The position numbers and the translations under genes were made by a program. Positions 18,452 to 27,421 of a stretch of 64,000 nt of DNA are shown here, one piece after another. Origin of the DNA: Roseobacter cerasinus. GTDB lineage: Bacteria; Pseudomonadota; Alphaproteobacteria; Rhodobacterales; Rhodobacteraceae. Every line of letters starts with the position of its first letter. Positions within the stretch are counted from its first letter, which is position 1. Location of the stretch: contig NZ_BLIV01000003.1 in NCBI RefSeq assembly GCF_009811755.1, positions 620,001 to 684,000 of the forward strand. The letters are read 5' to 3'. The notes under the pieces were generated by a model that saw only the letters and a program-made list of their open reading frames with translations, did not search any database and was not told the DNA's origin.

Positions 18452-19303
18452 CGTGCGCTCCTCTTTCGGATCACCATCTAGAGAAACAGTGCAAGTGTTA
18501 CCGGCAGGTTTATGGCCACAAATGACAACGCTTACAGAGCCAATTTCCTGCAAAGGAGCGCGGATTATGTCAGTTCTCCGCAGCGGCAAAGAGGCCAGAT
18601 GGCCGGGCGAATCACTCAGGCTGTGCCGGTCATGATACTGCTGATCAACTGCTGCCATCTGTTGTGCGGCGTCTTGCACAAGCCGTATTCCTTTGATGCA
18701 TTCCGCATGAACAATCGACTGCCAAGTCGTATGTGCTTGCAGTCAACCCTGGTCTGACCGAGGTCTTTGGGAACGAAGGGGTGGGCGGGGCCCGTCCGGG
18801 CACCACCGAGCCAGAGAAGATCAGACTTGTGTCTGGCACAGCCTTTCGATCCGTGACTGACTGAGCCAAACGGGATTCACCGGATCCTGAGTTAAGGCTT
18901 TGTGGCTGAATGGTCTCGGGCCATGAGACGTTGACCGCGCCTTCCGTTCTGTGGCACCGCATCGGGTGAACGATCTGCGATGGCGCCCCCAAACGGCATG
19001 ACGTCTGTCAGATTTAGGAAAGCAGCGATGGATGCGCGTGATGGCAGAGAGCCCACCCCTCGGACAATCCACGCCCGTACCTATGGGAAAACGGAGACGC
19101 AAAGAAAGCCGCGCCTGTCGTTGCATGCAGACCGCCCCAGGCGATGCCCGGCTTCGCCGCAATTGGCGAGGTTGTGACAGCCACCCAGGCATCGAGGCGC
19201 AGAGCCGTCACCAACACACACCGGCAGGGCATCATTTCGAAGGCGGAGCGCCACTGGTATCTTCCGCCGCCCATGACGCACACCGCTATGCGTCGGTCAA
19301 CAG
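18452..19303. other. Long gap with no convincing gene
   Basis: About 850 bp between the leftward chemoreceptor and chrA. Short frames on both strands have low-complexity, Arg- and Pro-rich shadow composition and no recognisable motif. The left end must contain the chemoreceptor promoter and the right end that of chrA. The stretch may be a decayed gene, but nothing in it can be named. Confidence 0.5.
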
Positions 19304-20554
19304 ATGAACCAGCCCAGCCCCGCAGATCTTGTCCGCGTGTTTGCCCGCATTGGGCTGCTCTCCTTTGGTGGTCCGGCCGCGCAAATCGCGTTGATGCATC
19401 GCGAATTGGTTGCGCAACGCAGCTGGATCAGTGACGAGCGGTTTCTGCAAGCGCTGTCCCTCTGCATGCTCCTGCCCGGTCCTGAAGCCATGCAGCTTGC
19501 GACCTATGCGGGCTGGCGCCTGCGCGGGGTTGCGGGCGGGTTGATTGCCGGTTGTCTCTTTGTGTTGCCGGGCGCCGTTGTGATCCTGGCCTTGGCTCTG
19601 GGGTATGCGCTTTACGGCGCGGTGCCCCTGGTCCAGGCCGCATTCACCGGAATCAAAGCGGCAGTCATCATCATCGTCTTGCAAGCTCTGATCAATATGG
19701 CGCGCAAAGCACTCACCACCCACAGCGCATACGTGCTTGCGGGCGCTGCCTTCTTGGCCCTCTTCGTTCTAGGCCTGCCTTTTCCGCTTGTTGTGGTCCT
19801 GGCGGCTGCCTGTGGCGCCGTGGCGGCGGGCGGGGGCGGGGCGGCATGCGCCGCCCCGCCCCCGCCCGCCGCGCCCTCACCTCTCCGAACCCTTGCATTA
19901 TGGGGCGGGCTTTGGCTGGCGCCCGTTTCCGCCGTCTGGCTTTTGGATCACACGTTCCTGACGCAGATTGGCCTGTTTTTCTCCAAGCTGGCGGTTGTCA
20001 CCTTCGGCGGCGCTTATGCCGTGTTGGCTTATATGACGCAGACGGTCGTGCAGGACTATGGCTGGATCAGCACCAATCAGATGATCGACGCACTTGGGCT
20101 GGCGGAGACCACACCCGGGCCGCTGATACTGGTCACAGAGTTCGTCGCCCTGCTCGCAGGCTTTGCGCAAGGCGGGATCACGCTGGCGCTGGCGGCTGGC
20201 GCTTTGACGCTCTGGGTCACCTTCGTGCCCTGCTTTCTGTGGATCTTCCTGGCGGGACCCTACCTCGATCTCATCGCAGCGAAGCCCCGCCTTGCGGCAG
20301 CCCTCCGTGCGATCACAGCGGCTGTCGTTGGCGTTATTCTCAACCTTGCGATCTGGTTCGCGCTGCATGTGCTCTTCAAAGACATCACAACCGCAGCGTG
20401 GCCCGCCGTCCCGGTGCCGGACCTGGCCTCCCTCGACACATCCGCGCTTGGCCTGACCCTGCTCGCCGCAGGCCTGCTGCTCGGCCTGAAACGCGGCATC
20501 GTCGAGACACTGGCCGTCATGGCTGCTGCCGGGCTTGCGCTCGCTGCGGTCTGA
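19304..20554 (+). CDS. chrA: Chromate efflux transporter (two-domain ChrA)
   Basis: A 416-residue inner-membrane protein made of two CHR domains in tandem. The first opens with FARIGLLSFGGPAAQIALMH and contains LLPGPEAMQLATYAGWRL. The second repeats the pattern with FFSKLAVVTFGGAYAVLAYM and LGLAETTPGPLILVTEFV. The family exports chromate at the expense of membrane potential. The domains are joined by a linker rich in Gly, Ala and Pro (about 175-192) encoded by a perfect 23-bp inverted repeat. A ribosome site is weak. Length is normal for the long-chain class. Confidence 0.93.
   Translation: MNQPSPADLVRVFARIGLLSFGGPAAQIALMHRELVAQRSWISDERFLQALSLCMLLPGPEAMQLATYAGWRLRGVAGGLIAGCLFVLPGAVVILALALGYALYGAVPLVQAAFTGIKAAVIIIVLQALINMARKALTTHSAYVLAGAAFLALFVLGLPFPLVVVLAAACGAVAAGGGGAACAAPPPPAAPSPLRTLALWGGLWLAPVSAVWLLDHTFLTQIGLFFSKLAVVTFGGAYAVLAYMTQTVVQDYGWISTNQMIDALGLAETTPGPLILVTEFVALLAGFAQGGITLALAAGALTLWVTFVPCFLWIFLAGPYLDLIAAKPRLAAALRAITAAVVGVILNLAIWFALHVLFKDITTAAWPAVPVPDLASLDTSALGLTLLAAGLLLGLKRGIVETLAVMAAAGLALAAV
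19823..19872. repeat. Perfect 23-bp inverted repeat inside chrA
   Basis: Arms 19823-19845 and 19850-19872 are exact reverse complements, each 23 nt and almost pure G/C, around the 4-nt loop ATGC. The palindrome encodes the Gly4/Pro4 linker between the two CHR domains. Such a stable hairpin in coding sequence could slow ribosomes or RNA polymerase and is prone to deletion. Confidence 0.95.
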
Positions 20555-20645
20555 CTGCCGCGCGATTTCACCACGCGCCCTCTTTCCTCTGCGCGGGAAT
20601 CGGCTATGCTTTCCGACATATTCCCGATCTGGGCAGAGGACCGCG

Positions 20646-21149
20646 ATGAGCCGCAGCATTGATTATGGCAACCTGATGCACGAGGCCATGCGGGGGCTTA
20701 TTCGCAAAGTGCTGGACGATGTGGCCGAGAGCGGATTGCCGGGCGCACATCACTTCTTCATCACGTTCGACACCAGCCACCCCGACGCGGAACTGGCCGA
20801 TTGGCTGTCGGATCGCTACCCCGGCGAGATGACCGTTGTCATGCAGCATTGGTATGACAATCTTGATGTCGGCCAGGACGGGTTCTCCGTGACCCTGAAT
20901 TTCGGTGACGCGCCGGAGCCGCTGTACATTCCCTACGACGCGATCAAGACCTTCGTGGACCCATCGGTTGAATTCGGGCTGCGGTTTGAAACCCAGGAGG
21001 AAGAGGAGGATGCAGGCGTGCCGGAGCTGAAACCCGCCGCCTCACAAACAGCTGAAAAGACTGCGCCCGCCAAGACAGACCCGGCGAAGGCCACGGCGCA
21101 GACAGCAAAAGACGCCGAAATCGTCTCGCTCGACAGCTTTCGCAAATAG
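20646..21149 (+). CDS. sspB: SspB family ClpXP adaptor protein
   Basis: A 167-residue adaptor that hands ssrA-tagged and other substrates to ClpXP. The conserved core includes FITFDTSHPDAELADWL and LNFGDAPEPLYIPYDAI. It is followed by an acidic and Ala/Lys-rich flexible tail and the short C-terminal ClpX-binding motif IVSLDSFRK, which is typical of the alphaproteobacterial form. The ATG at 20646 starts MSRSIDYGN; the open frame further upstream is not supported by sequence character. The gene ends six bases before the convergent gene at 21155. Confidence 0.93.
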   Translation: MSRSIDYGNLMHEAMRGLIRKVLDDVAESGLPGAHHFFITFDTSHPDAELADWLSDRYPGEMTVVMQHWYDNLDVGQDGFSVTLNFGDAPEPLYIPYDAIKTFVDPSVEFGLRFETQEEEEDAGVPELKPAASQTAEKTAPAKTDPAKATAQTAKDAEIVSLDSFRK

Positions 21150-21154
21150 CCCGA

Positions 21155-21709
21155 TCACTTCTGCTCTAGAAAGGTCGAGACGGTCCGCTGGACCTCTCCA
21201 TTGCGGACGCTTTTATAGTCCAGCTCCAACCCGCCCTCAGCCAATGTGCGGTTGAACTGCTGGATTTCATATCCGCCGTCTTCGGCAACAAAGAGCGAAT
21301 AGACGCTGAGCGTCTCGTCATCAATGCGGCTCCAGACGTAAGGTTCCCCCTTCATCGGGTCGAGTTGCACGTCGTGGCCAAAAACATTGCGCTTCATCGC
21401 CGAGGCGTAGACGTCACCGCGATCAGACGGCACGAACTCCACCTTGTAGGTTTTCTGCTTGCTGGAGCCATCAGGCCGGTAGGTCGTGGTGGTCCAATAC
21501 ACCGAAAACCCCTGTTCGGTCTCAGAAATCTCAACGCTCATATCGCGCTTCTGCGCGCTCCCATCGGGCGAGATGACTTCGGCGCTGCCTTCATACTGAC
21601 CGGCAAACCGCGCGATGTCCGCCTGTGCAGCGCCAACCGCCATGGCGCCGCACAGCATAACGGCACCCAACATCCAGGTGATCCACGTGGTTTGACGTCG
21701 GGATATCAT
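21155..21709 (-). CDS. Exported protein of unknown function
   Basis: A 184-residue protein whose first 31 residues look like a signal peptide (ITWMLGAVMLCGAMAVGAAQ, then ADI). The mature part is beta-rich, with FAGQYEGSAEVISPDGSAQK, KTYKVEFVPSDRGDVYASAM and VWSRIDDETLSVYSLFV. This is the pattern of a small lipocalin-like or single-barrel periplasmic protein. The ATG at 21709 (MISRRQTTWI) was preferred over earlier starts because it begins the signal peptide. It is a lone gene convergent with sspB and divergent from fumC. I cannot name the family. Confidence 0.82.
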   Translation of the reverse strand: MISRRQTTWITWMLGAVMLCGAMAVGAAQADIARFAGQYEGSAEVISPDGSAQKRDMSVEISETEQGFSVYWTTTTYRPDGSSKQKTYKVEFVPSDRGDVYASAMKRNVFGHDVQLDPMKGEPYVWSRIDDETLSVYSLFVAEDGGYEIQQFNRTLAEGGLELDYKSVRNGEVQRTVSTFLEQK

Positions 21710-21922
21710 GAGGGCTGTCCTTTTGTCTGCGCGCTGCTGGGCCTGCGCCAAAGCGCAATTGTCCAATAAAGGAGATAATACCCGCAGGCCGCCGTTCAAC
21801 GGCCTTTGCCCGCAATCCCCATTGTGCCCTTCACACCCGCTTGTCCTGACGCACCCATCCTCCAGTTGCACCGCGCTGTCAGCAAGGGTACACCGCACCC
21901 ACCATAGTCGAGGGAAGATATC

Positions 21923-23314
21923 ATGGCGCAGACCCGCACGGAAACCGACAGCTTTGGCCCCCTGGAGGTGCCTTCGGACAAGTATTGGGGCGCACAGACG
22001 CAACGGTCGATCATGAACTTCCCCATTGGCTGGGAGAAACAGCCCGTCGCCGTCGTGCGTGCCCTCGGCGTGATCAAGCAGGCCTGCGCGCAGGCCAATC
22101 TGGAGCTGGGCAAGCTCGATGCGGAGCGGGGCAAGGCCATCGTACAGGCCGCCTCCGAAGTGGTTGCTGGCAAGTTTGACGACAACTTCCCTCTGGTTGT
22201 CTGGCAGACCGGCTCAGGCACCCAGTCGAACATGAACGCCAATGAGGTGATCGCCAACCGCGCCATCGAGATCATGGGCGGTGAGATCGGCTCCAAAGAC
22301 CCGGTGCACCCCAACGATCACTGCAACATGGGGCAATCCTCAAACGACACCTTCCCCACGGCCATGCATATCGCCACCGCGATGATGGCGCGCGATGTGC
22401 TGCTGCCGGGGCTGGAAAAACTGCACGGGGCGCTGCAGGCCAAAGTCGAGGAATTCGAGGGCATCATCAAGATCGGTCGCACGCATACGCAGGACGCCAC
22501 GCCGCTGACCCTCAGCCAGGAATTTTCAGGCTATACTCATCAGGTCGCCATGGGCATTCAGCGGGTGAAAGACGCTCTTGGCCGCATCTATGAGCTGGCG
22601 CAGGGCGGCACCGCCGTCGGCACCGGGCTCAACACGCCCAAGGGCTGGGATGTGATGGTCGCGAAGAACATGGCTGAGATCACCGACCTGCCCTTCGTGA
22701 CCGCGCCCAACAAGTTTGAAGCCTTGGCGGCCCATGACGCCATGGTCGAAATCTCCGGCGCGCTGAAGACCGTCGCCGCGAGCCTCTTCAAGATCGCCAA
22801 TGACATCCGCCTTCTCGGCTCCGGCCCCCGCTGTGGCCTGGGCGAACTCATACTGCCCGAAAACGAGCCGGGCTCCTCGATCATGCCGGGTAAGGTGAAC
22901 CCCACCCAATGCGAAGCGCTGACCCAGGTCTGCGCCCATGTCTTTGGCAACGACGCCGCCGTGGGGTTTGCGGGGTCACAAGGCCACTTCGAGCTGAACG
23001 TCTACAAGCCAATGATGGCCTACAACGTATTGCAGTCGATGCAACTCTTGGGCGATGCAGCCTCTGCCTTCACCGACAATCTCGTTGTGGGCCTGAAAGC
23101 CGACGCCGAGCGTATCGACAAGCTGATGCGCGAGTCGCTTATGCTGGTGACAGCGCTGGCCCCCGAGATCGGCTACGACAACGCGACAAAGGTCGCCAAG
23201 ACCGCGCATAAGAACGGCACGACGCTGATTGAAGAGGCCGTGAACCTCGGTTTTGTGACCAAAGAGCGATTTAACGAGGTCGTCCGCCCCGAAAATATGG
23301 TTGGCCCAAAGTAA
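21923..23314 (+). CDS. fumC: Class II fumarate hydratase
   Basis: A 463-residue enzyme of the citric-acid cycle that interconverts fumarate and L-malate without an iron-sulfur cluster. The family signature [13 protein letters not shown] is at about residues 316-328, with other conserved stretches [32 protein letters not shown] and [19 protein letters not shown]. Full length for the family. An AGGGAAGA site precedes the ATG. Two small genes follow in the same direction, the first after only three bases, as is common in this bacterial group. Confidence 0.97.
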   Translation: MAQTRTETDSFGPLEVPSDKYWGAQTQRSIMNFPIGWEKQPVAVVRALGVIKQACAQANLELGKLDAERGKAIVQAASEVVAGKFDDNFPLVVWQTGSGTQSNMNANEVIANRAIEIMGGEIGSKDPVHPNDHCNMGQSSNDTFPTAMHIATAMMARDVLLPGLEKLHGALQAKVEEFEGIIKIGRTHTQDATPLTLSQEFSGYTHQVAMGIQRVKDALGRIYELAQGGTAVGTGLNTPKGWDVMVAKNMAEITDLPFVTAPNKFEALAAHDAMVEISGALKTVAASLFKIANDIRLLGSGPRCGLGELILPENEPGSSIMPGKVNPTQCEALTQVCAHVFGNDAAVGFAGSQGHFELNVYKPMMAYNVLQSMQLLGDAASAFTDNLVVGLKADAERIDKLMRESLMLVTALAPEIGYDNATKVAKTAHKNGTTLIEEAVNLGFVTKERFNEVVRPENMVGPK

Positions 23315-23317
23315 GCG

Positions 23318-23494
23318 ATGAGCGCACCGATCAATCTCAACAAGGCCCGCAAGGCGAGGGCCAAGGCTGCGAAAACAGCGCGGGCGGATGAGAATGCGGT
23401 GCGTTTTGGCCGAACAAAAACGGAAAAAAACGCGGAGAAAACGCAGGCCGAGAAGGCTACGCGCGACCTCGACGGCCACAAGCGCGAGAGATGA
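23318..23494 (+). CDS. DUF4169 small basic protein
   Basis: A 58-residue protein, MSAPINLNKARKARAKAAKT at the start and GHKRER at the end, very rich in Lys, Arg, Ala and Glu and probably helical. It matches the DUF4169 pattern of small alphaproteobacterial proteins. The start lies three bases after the fumC stop, and the stop codon overlaps the ATG of the next gene (ATGA at 23491-23494). So it sits in a fumC-DUF4169-RHH operon. Function unknown; the charge suggests nucleic-acid contact. Confidence 0.88.
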   Translation: MSAPINLNKARKARAKAAKTARADENAVRFGRTKTEKNAEKTQAEKATRDLDGHKRER

Positions 23495-23739
23495 GCGGGC
23501 GCCCCAGCAAGCATTCGGTGACCCTGAAGGGTCACCGCACATCGATTTCACTGGAAGATGAATTCTGGCAGGCCCTGCGGGTGATCGCCGCACGAAAGTC
23601 ACAGCCAATCAACGCCTTGGTTGCCGAGATTGATGTAGAGCGCGGCGCGAGAATGGGGCTGGCCTCCGCGATCCGCGTCTACGTGCTGCGGGACCTGCAA
23701 GCCCAGATCACTGATCAAGACCAACCGCGCCCTATGTGA
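23491..23739 (+). CDS. Ribbon-helix-helix domain protein
   Basis: An 82-residue protein. Residues 1-60 form an RHH_4-type fold: the strand SVTLKGHRTSISLEDEFW, then helices EFWQALRVIAARKS and PINALVAEIDVER. The remainder contains SAIRVYVLRDLQAQ. Proteins of this type bind DNA as dimers, or act as adaptors. It is coupled to the DUF4169 gene by an ATGA overlap. It may regulate its own operon. A strong GC hairpin pair follows the gene. Confidence 0.88.
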   Translation: MSGRPSKHSVTLKGHRTSISLEDEFWQALRVIAARKSQPINALVAEIDVERGARMGLASAIRVYVLRDLQAQITDQDQPRPM

Positions 23740-23747
23740 GCGGCCCC

Positions 23748-23800
23748 GCCCGGCGGATACGCCGGGCCGCGTCCGAGCCCCCTCGACGGGGGCGAGGACG
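23748..23800. terminator. Paired GC hairpins between convergent genes
   Basis: GCCCGGCG (23748-23755) pairs perfectly with CGCCGGGC (23760-23767) around GATA. A second imperfect stem follows at 23770-23800, with its tip GCCCCCTCGACGGGGGC. The pair sits between the rightward RHH gene and the leftward aldolase gene and may stop transcription from both sides. A related double hairpin with the same tip occurs at 38253-38306. Confidence 0.65.
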
Positions 23801-23814
23801 CGTGCCCCTCGCGC

Positions 23815-24714
23815 TTAGACCTGTGAGATCGACGCGCGGTAGATCTTGTCGATGTTGCCACCAAGGGCTGCGTTGAACGCCTCATCCGACATCTTCACAT
23901 TCAACCCTTCGGTCAGCGCCCGGCTGAAGCTGGCGATCATGCTCTTGTTCTGCGCCAGCTTGGCCGAAGCCTCATCCGTCGAATACCCACCCGACAGTGC
24001 CACAACCCGCAACACCCGCGGATGCGCCGCCAGACCATCATAGAGCCCCGCCTGGCTCGGCAGCGTCAGCTTCAGCATGACGTCCACGTCCTCCTCCAGC
24101 GTATCGAGGTGCTTGGCAATCTCCGCCTCCAACACCGCCTCGGCCTCTGCCTTGGTCTCAGAATGGATGTTCACCTCCGGCTCCAGGATCGGCACAAGAC
24201 CTGCTGCGATGACTGTGCGCGCCACCTCGAACTGCTGCGCCACAATCGCCGCGATGCCCGCCGCATTTGCCTCATGAATGACCGAGCGCTCCTTGGTGCC
24301 GAAAATCCCCTTGGACTTTGCCACCCTCAGCGTCTCTTCCAACCCCGGCATGGGCTTGAGCAACTGCACGCCATCTGCCTGCTCTTCCAACCCCTTGTCG
24401 ATCTTGAGAAACGGCACCACGCCACGCTCCGACCAGAGCAGCTCGGCCACGGGCGTATCGTTGATCGCATCATGCATGGTCCGCTCAAACAGGATGGCAC
24501 CGATGACTTTCTCCTTGGTGAAGTCATCCGCCAGGATGATCCGGGCGCGCATGTCATGCATGGCGCGGAACATCTCCTCATCCCCGGAATAATCCTCAGG
24601 CTCAACACCATAGAGCGCAAGCGCCTTGGGGGTCGAGCCGCCCGACTGATCAAGCGCGGCAATGAAGCCTGCACCGGAGTTCATTTGTTCGCGCATCACG
24701 CTGTGGTCTGACAT
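23815..24714 (-). CDS. fda: Class I fructose-bisphosphate aldolase
   Basis: A 299-residue enzyme that cleaves fructose 1,6-bisphosphate by Schiff-base chemistry in glycolysis and gluconeogenesis. Family features include the N-terminal GFIAALDQSGGSTPKALALY, FLKIDKGLEEQADGVQLLKP around the active-site lysines, PILEPEVNIHSETKAEAEAV and the late ALSGGYSTDEA phosphate loop. Full length for the short bacterial class I form. It is a single leftward gene facing the fumC group, with hairpins between. Confidence 0.94.
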   Translation of the reverse strand: MSDHSVMREQMNSGAGFIAALDQSGGSTPKALALYGVEPEDYSGDEEMFRAMHDMRARIILADDFTKEKVIGAILFERTMHDAINDTPVAELLWSERGVVPFLKIDKGLEEQADGVQLLKPMPGLEETLRVAKSKGIFGTKERSVIHEANAAGIAAIVAQQFEVARTVIAAGLVPILEPEVNIHSETKAEAEAVLEAEIAKHLDTLEEDVDVMLKLTLPSQAGLYDGLAAHPRVLRVVALSGGYSTDEASAKLAQNKSMIASFSRALTEGLNVKMSDEAFNAALGGNIDKIYRASISQV

Positions 24715-24783
24715 GATCGAAATATCCTTCTGATTCCGCCCCTTGGCCTCTCCATAGAACAGACGCGCGGATGATGGTATATG

Positions 24784-26136
24784 TTAGCGCCTGACAATGT
24801 TAAGGCGGATGCCATCCCGCGACCGCACGGTCAAATGCGCCACCGGCACAGGCGGCGGGCCGCTGCCCAGTTCCACCTTCAGATCGCGCAGGATATGGGC
24901 CAGCATCATCACCCCTTCGATCATCGCAAACCCGGCCCCGGGGCAGACCCGCGGCCCGGCACTGAACGGCAGATAGGCGGCACGCGCGCAGGTCTGGCCA
25001 TTCTCCGTCTCCCAGCGGGTCGGGTCAAACTCATCGGGGTGGTTCCAAAGGCGGGTCTGTCGGTGCAGATGCCACTGGCTGATCACCACCTGCGCTCCGG
25101 GCGCGACATCCCGGTCGCGAAAGAATTCCGGCGCGGTCGTCTCTCGCACCATCATCGGCACCGGCGGGTAAAGCCGCAGCGTCTCGCGAAAGACATCGCG
25201 GGTAATCTTCAGCTTTGACATCTGCGAGAAATCGGCCAAATCAGCGCCCCGCGCTTCCTCGGCAACGGCCTCCTGCCAGTCGGGGAAAAGCGCCAGCAAA
25301 TAGAGCGCCCAAGCCAGCGCCGATGCGCTTGTCTCATGGCCCGCGAGAAAGAAGATCGCCACCTGATCGACCATCTCGTCCACATCAAACCGCGCGCCGG
25401 TCAGCGGGTCACGCGTGGTCATAATCTTGGTGGCCAGATCTTGCGGCGCTGTGCCCTTGTCGATCTCCCCTTGCCTTTCGGCGGTGAGCTGGTGGATCAG
25501 CCTGCGGATCTCCCGCGCACTGCGGTGCGTTGCGCGCCGATAGCCGCGCGGGACCCAGCTCGGCACCGGGATAAAGGCCGCCAGATTAAGGATCGGCTGG
25601 CTGCGCTGATAGCTCTGGAACGCCTCGAAGACCTGCTGCGCCACCGCATGATCAATGGGGATCGAAAACAGCGTGCGAAAGATCACATCGGCCGCCGCAT
25701 GGCTGGTTTCCGGCTCCATGTCGATCTCCTGCCCCGCTTTGGCCCCCAGACGCGCCGCTGCGCCCTGCGCCGCATGACAGATTGAGGGGAACGTCTCGCG
25801 CAGCCGCCCGCCCTCAAACGCGGGGTCAATGATCCGCCGTTGCCGCTCCCAGGTCTCCCCATTGGTCAGGAACACTGAATTGCCCAGAAGCGGGCGCAGC
25901 CCCGACCCCACGCGGTCCGATTTGGGGAAAGCCTTGGGGCGATCCTTCAGCACAGCGCGGATCACTGCAGTGTCGTTCACCATGTAGCTGCGGAAGAACA
26001 GCGTCCGAAACTCCGCCATCCAGGCCCGGTAGAGCTTGTCCGGCTGTGCCGACAGGATGTCGCGCCGAAAGAGCCGCACGTAGCGCCACAGGCCCACCTT
26101 GTCCGCGCGACTTTCGGGTTTGGGCGGTTGGGTCAT
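24784..26136 (-). CDS. Cytochrome P450
   Basis: A 450-residue soluble monooxygenase. The oxygen-activating helix contains FLAGHETSASALAW, the ExxR motif is in FRETLRLYPPVPMMVRE, and the heme-binding loop is FSAGPRVCPGAGFAM with the cysteine ligand. The sequence style resembles CYP4/CYP102-like or CYP1051-type bacterial enzymes of the E-class, which often hydroxylate fatty acids or terpenoids, but the substrate cannot be told. It overlaps the upstream hydrolase-like gene by four bases, so the two are co-translated. No ferredoxin or reductase gene is adjacent. Confidence 0.94.
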   Translation of the reverse strand: MTQPPKPESRADKVGLWRYVRLFRRDILSAQPDKLYRAWMAEFRTLFFRSYMVNDTAVIRAVLKDRPKAFPKSDRVGSGLRPLLGNSVFLTNGETWERQRRIIDPAFEGGRLRETFPSICHAAQGAAARLGAKAGQEIDMEPETSHAAADVIFRTLFSIPIDHAVAQQVFEAFQSYQRSQPILNLAAFIPVPSWVPRGYRRATHRSAREIRRLIHQLTAERQGEIDKGTAPQDLATKIMTTRDPLTGARFDVDEMVDQVAIFFLAGHETSASALAWALYLLALFPDWQEAVAEEARGADLADFSQMSKLKITRDVFRETLRLYPPVPMMVRETTAPEFFRDRDVAPGAQVVISQWHLHRQTRLWNHPDEFDPTRWETENGQTCARAAYLPFSAGPRVCPGAGFAMIEGVMMLAHILRDLKVELGSGPPPVPVAHLTVRSRDGIRLNIVRR

Positions 26137-27365
26137 GTGGTCGACGTGTAGCCGCTGACGGTGCGGGTCAAACGCGAGGCCGAGGCCGGGCGACCTGCAT
26201 AGCGCGCACCGAGGGTCTGCGGCCCGGCCGTGATCAGGAAATAATCGTAGTCCTTCGGGCGATCGAAGGCACAGAGATACTGGAAATGCAGCCGAAAAAA
26301 CCGCCAGCGCAGCGCCTGCCAGCGTGCGGGGCTGAGGCTCTGGGTGAAGGCAGCGGAGAAGACCAGCGGCCAGCGTTTGTCCGGCGTCTCCTGCCCCGAC
26401 ACCGAGACCGGATCGCAGAGCGCAAAGGAACAGCCGTCACCCGGTGCTGTCACATCGACCCAGACAATATCGTCCCGCACAGACAGATACCGCAGATCGC
26501 GGCGCAGCTCCGTGGCCGCGGGCAGGAAGGACAGCATCGGCACCACCTGCCCCAGCGACAGAAAGCTCAAGGCGGGCCCTTTGTCCGGCACCGCCCCCTG
26601 CCGGATGATGTCAGACAGGACAGTGATCGCCAGATGCGCGCCCGAAGAATGGCCCACCACCAAAACTTCATCCACATCCTCGGTCAGGGCCTGCACAATC
26701 TCTGCGCCAAACCGCTGCAGCCGAGCCGCGATCTCGGGTGGATACGCGCCGCGCCGCGCCGCACTATGGGCAAAATCATGCATCAGGTAATGCGCAAAGA
26801 TCTTGCCATCGATTTTCTGGAAAAACCGCAGGCAGCTGCCGAAGACCAGCGCCGCGATAACCGCTGCCAGCAAGAGTTGCGCGGCAGGCCCAAGCGGCGC
26901 CAGCGAGACCTGCGCGACGCGGCCCGCGCCCCAGCCAAGTGCCACGGCAAAAATGAACTGCCCTGTCAGCATCACAACCGGATAAAGCGCCGCAATCACC
27001 GGCCCCTTGCGCAGCCGCATCAGCCGCCAGAGCGCGCCAGTCGACACATAGATCCATGCGGTGCGCAGCATCGCCAGATAGGTCCGGGTGATCGAGGCGT
27101 GAAAGCTCTGTTGCACAATGTCAGACCAGATCAGCACCTCGATATCGCTGTGCGTGATTTGGCCTTCGACCTCGCTTTGCACCTGCCAGCCAAAGCCGTC
27201 GCCAGCAGTGCCGCCAAGCATCTTCAGCCGGTAGCCCGAGATCGCGGCCTGCGCCGCCCCCTCCTTACGGTAGAGCTCCCGATATCGGCGCGGCGGGAAC
27301 GGATCATATCCGGGGATATAAAAAACCTTGCGGCGCTTTACCTGTGGCGCGGAGGCGCTGCCCAT
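26133..27365 (-). CDS. Membrane-associated alpha/beta-hydrolase-like protein
   Basis: A 410-residue protein with an N-terminal strand FYIPGYDPFPPRRYRELYR, two or three hydrophobic helices at about 130-205, and a serine-hydrolase nucleophile elbow GHSSGAH near residue 245 preceded by VDEVLVV. A conserved aspartate-containing stretch VRDDIVWVDVTAPGDGCSF follows, with a possible C-terminal histidine. This suggests a lipase or esterase anchored to the inner membrane. It is co-translated with a cytochrome P450, hinting at a shared lipid-like substrate. The exact family is not recognised. Confidence 0.8.
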   Translation of the reverse strand: MGSASAPQVKRRKVFYIPGYDPFPPRRYRELYRKEGAAQAAISGYRLKMLGGTAGDGFGWQVQSEVEGQITHSDIEVLIWSDIVQQSFHASITRTYLAMLRTAWIYVSTGALWRLMRLRKGPVIAALYPVVMLTGQFIFAVALGWGAGRVAQVSLAPLGPAAQLLLAAVIAALVFGSCLRFFQKIDGKIFAHYLMHDFAHSAARRGAYPPEIAARLQRFGAEIVQALTEDVDEVLVVGHSSGAHLAITVLSDIIRQGAVPDKGPALSFLSLGQVVPMLSFLPAATELRRDLRYLSVRDDIVWVDVTAPGDGCSFALCDPVSVSGQETPDKRWPLVFSAAFTQSLSPARWQALRWRFFRLHFQYLCAFDRPKDYDYFLITAGPQTLGARYAGRPASASRLTRTVSGYTSTT

Positions 27366-27421
27366 AGCCAGACCTTACTCATCCCGGCAGCATCGCAGGG
27401 CTCCGCTCTACCTTAAGGGGA

